From positions 1 to 13,825 of the forward strand of contig CADBOL010000005.1 in NCBI GenBank assembly GCA_902796295.1: a stretch of DNA of 13,825 bases, in the 5' to 3' direction. Every line of letters begins with the position of its first letter. Positions within the stretch are counted from its first letter, which is position 1. Positions 13,825 through 13,825 of the stretch are shown piece after piece. The translations under genes and the position numbers were made by a program. A model generated the notes under the pieces. The model was given only the letters and a program-made list of their open reading frames with translations, was not told the DNA's origin and made no database searches. Source of the DNA: Oscillospiraceae bacterium. Lineage in GTDB: Bacteria > Bacillota > Clostridia > Oscillospirales > Acutalibacteraceae.

Positions 13825-13825
13825 G

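Noticed and set aside
1..13825. Mobile elements, CRISPR arrays, toxin-antitoxin or phage genes
   Set aside because: No transposase, integrase, repeat array or paired small genes were seen; the layout is that of a stable core region.

Overview
The window reads as chromosome of an anaerobic Bacillota, most likely Clostridia and possibly a gut Oscillospiraceae/Ruminococcaceae member. The evidence is the strong AGGAGG-type ribosome binding sites, sigma-A-like promoters in short AT-rich gaps, moderate GC, the standard genetic code and an rnf cluster in the clostridial order C-D-G-E-A-B. The family-level placement is inference. Coding density is very high. The largest gap, 3702-3895, is about 190 bases and holds two divergent promoters.

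Left third (58-3701, minus strand): a three-gene operon read right to left. It encodes a secreted LCAT-like alpha/beta hydrolase, an FAD-dependent oxidoreductase and an HC-x5-R tyrosine/lipid phosphatase. A TTGACA-17-TAAAAT promoter lies in front (3726-3754) and a strong hairpin terminator lies behind (18-59). The three genes are tightly coupled: the second Shine-Dalgarno overlaps the first stop codon, and the second and third genes share TAATG. The joint function is unknown.

Middle (3838-6649): an FGGY sugar kinase on the plus strand has a near-consensus promoter that carries a partial palindrome over its -35, so it is probably repressor controlled. It converges on an iron-type alcohol dehydrogenase on the minus strand, and a terminator hairpin sits between them.

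Right half (6690-13793, plus strand): one apparent transcription unit of nine genes, apbE, a NusG domain II protein, a Gx/HepT-I-type membrane protein and rnfCDGEAB. This is a complete Rnf complex, the membrane ferredoxin:NAD+ oxidoreductase that couples ferredoxin oxidation to Na+ or H+ export. Its flavin-attaching enzyme lies in the same unit. ApbE should attach FMN to Thr161 of RnfG and Thr164 of RnfD, both in visible Dxx(S/T)GAT motifs. RnfC carries two [4Fe-4S] motifs and RnfB is rich in cysteine clusters. RnfA and RnfE keep the paired cysteines expected for an intramembrane iron centre. Most junctions overlap by 1-8 bases, which suggests translational coupling and fixed subunit stoichiometry.

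I see no mobile elements, CRISPR, tRNA, rRNA or convincing riboswitch. The window is mostly ordinary core metabolism. The points worth a second look are the uncharacterised small proteins riding with rnf, the cysteine-rich tail of RnfE, the C-terminal amphipathic tail of the hydrolase, the uncharacterised hydrolase/flavoprotein/phosphatase operon, and the operator-like palindrome at the kinase promoter.
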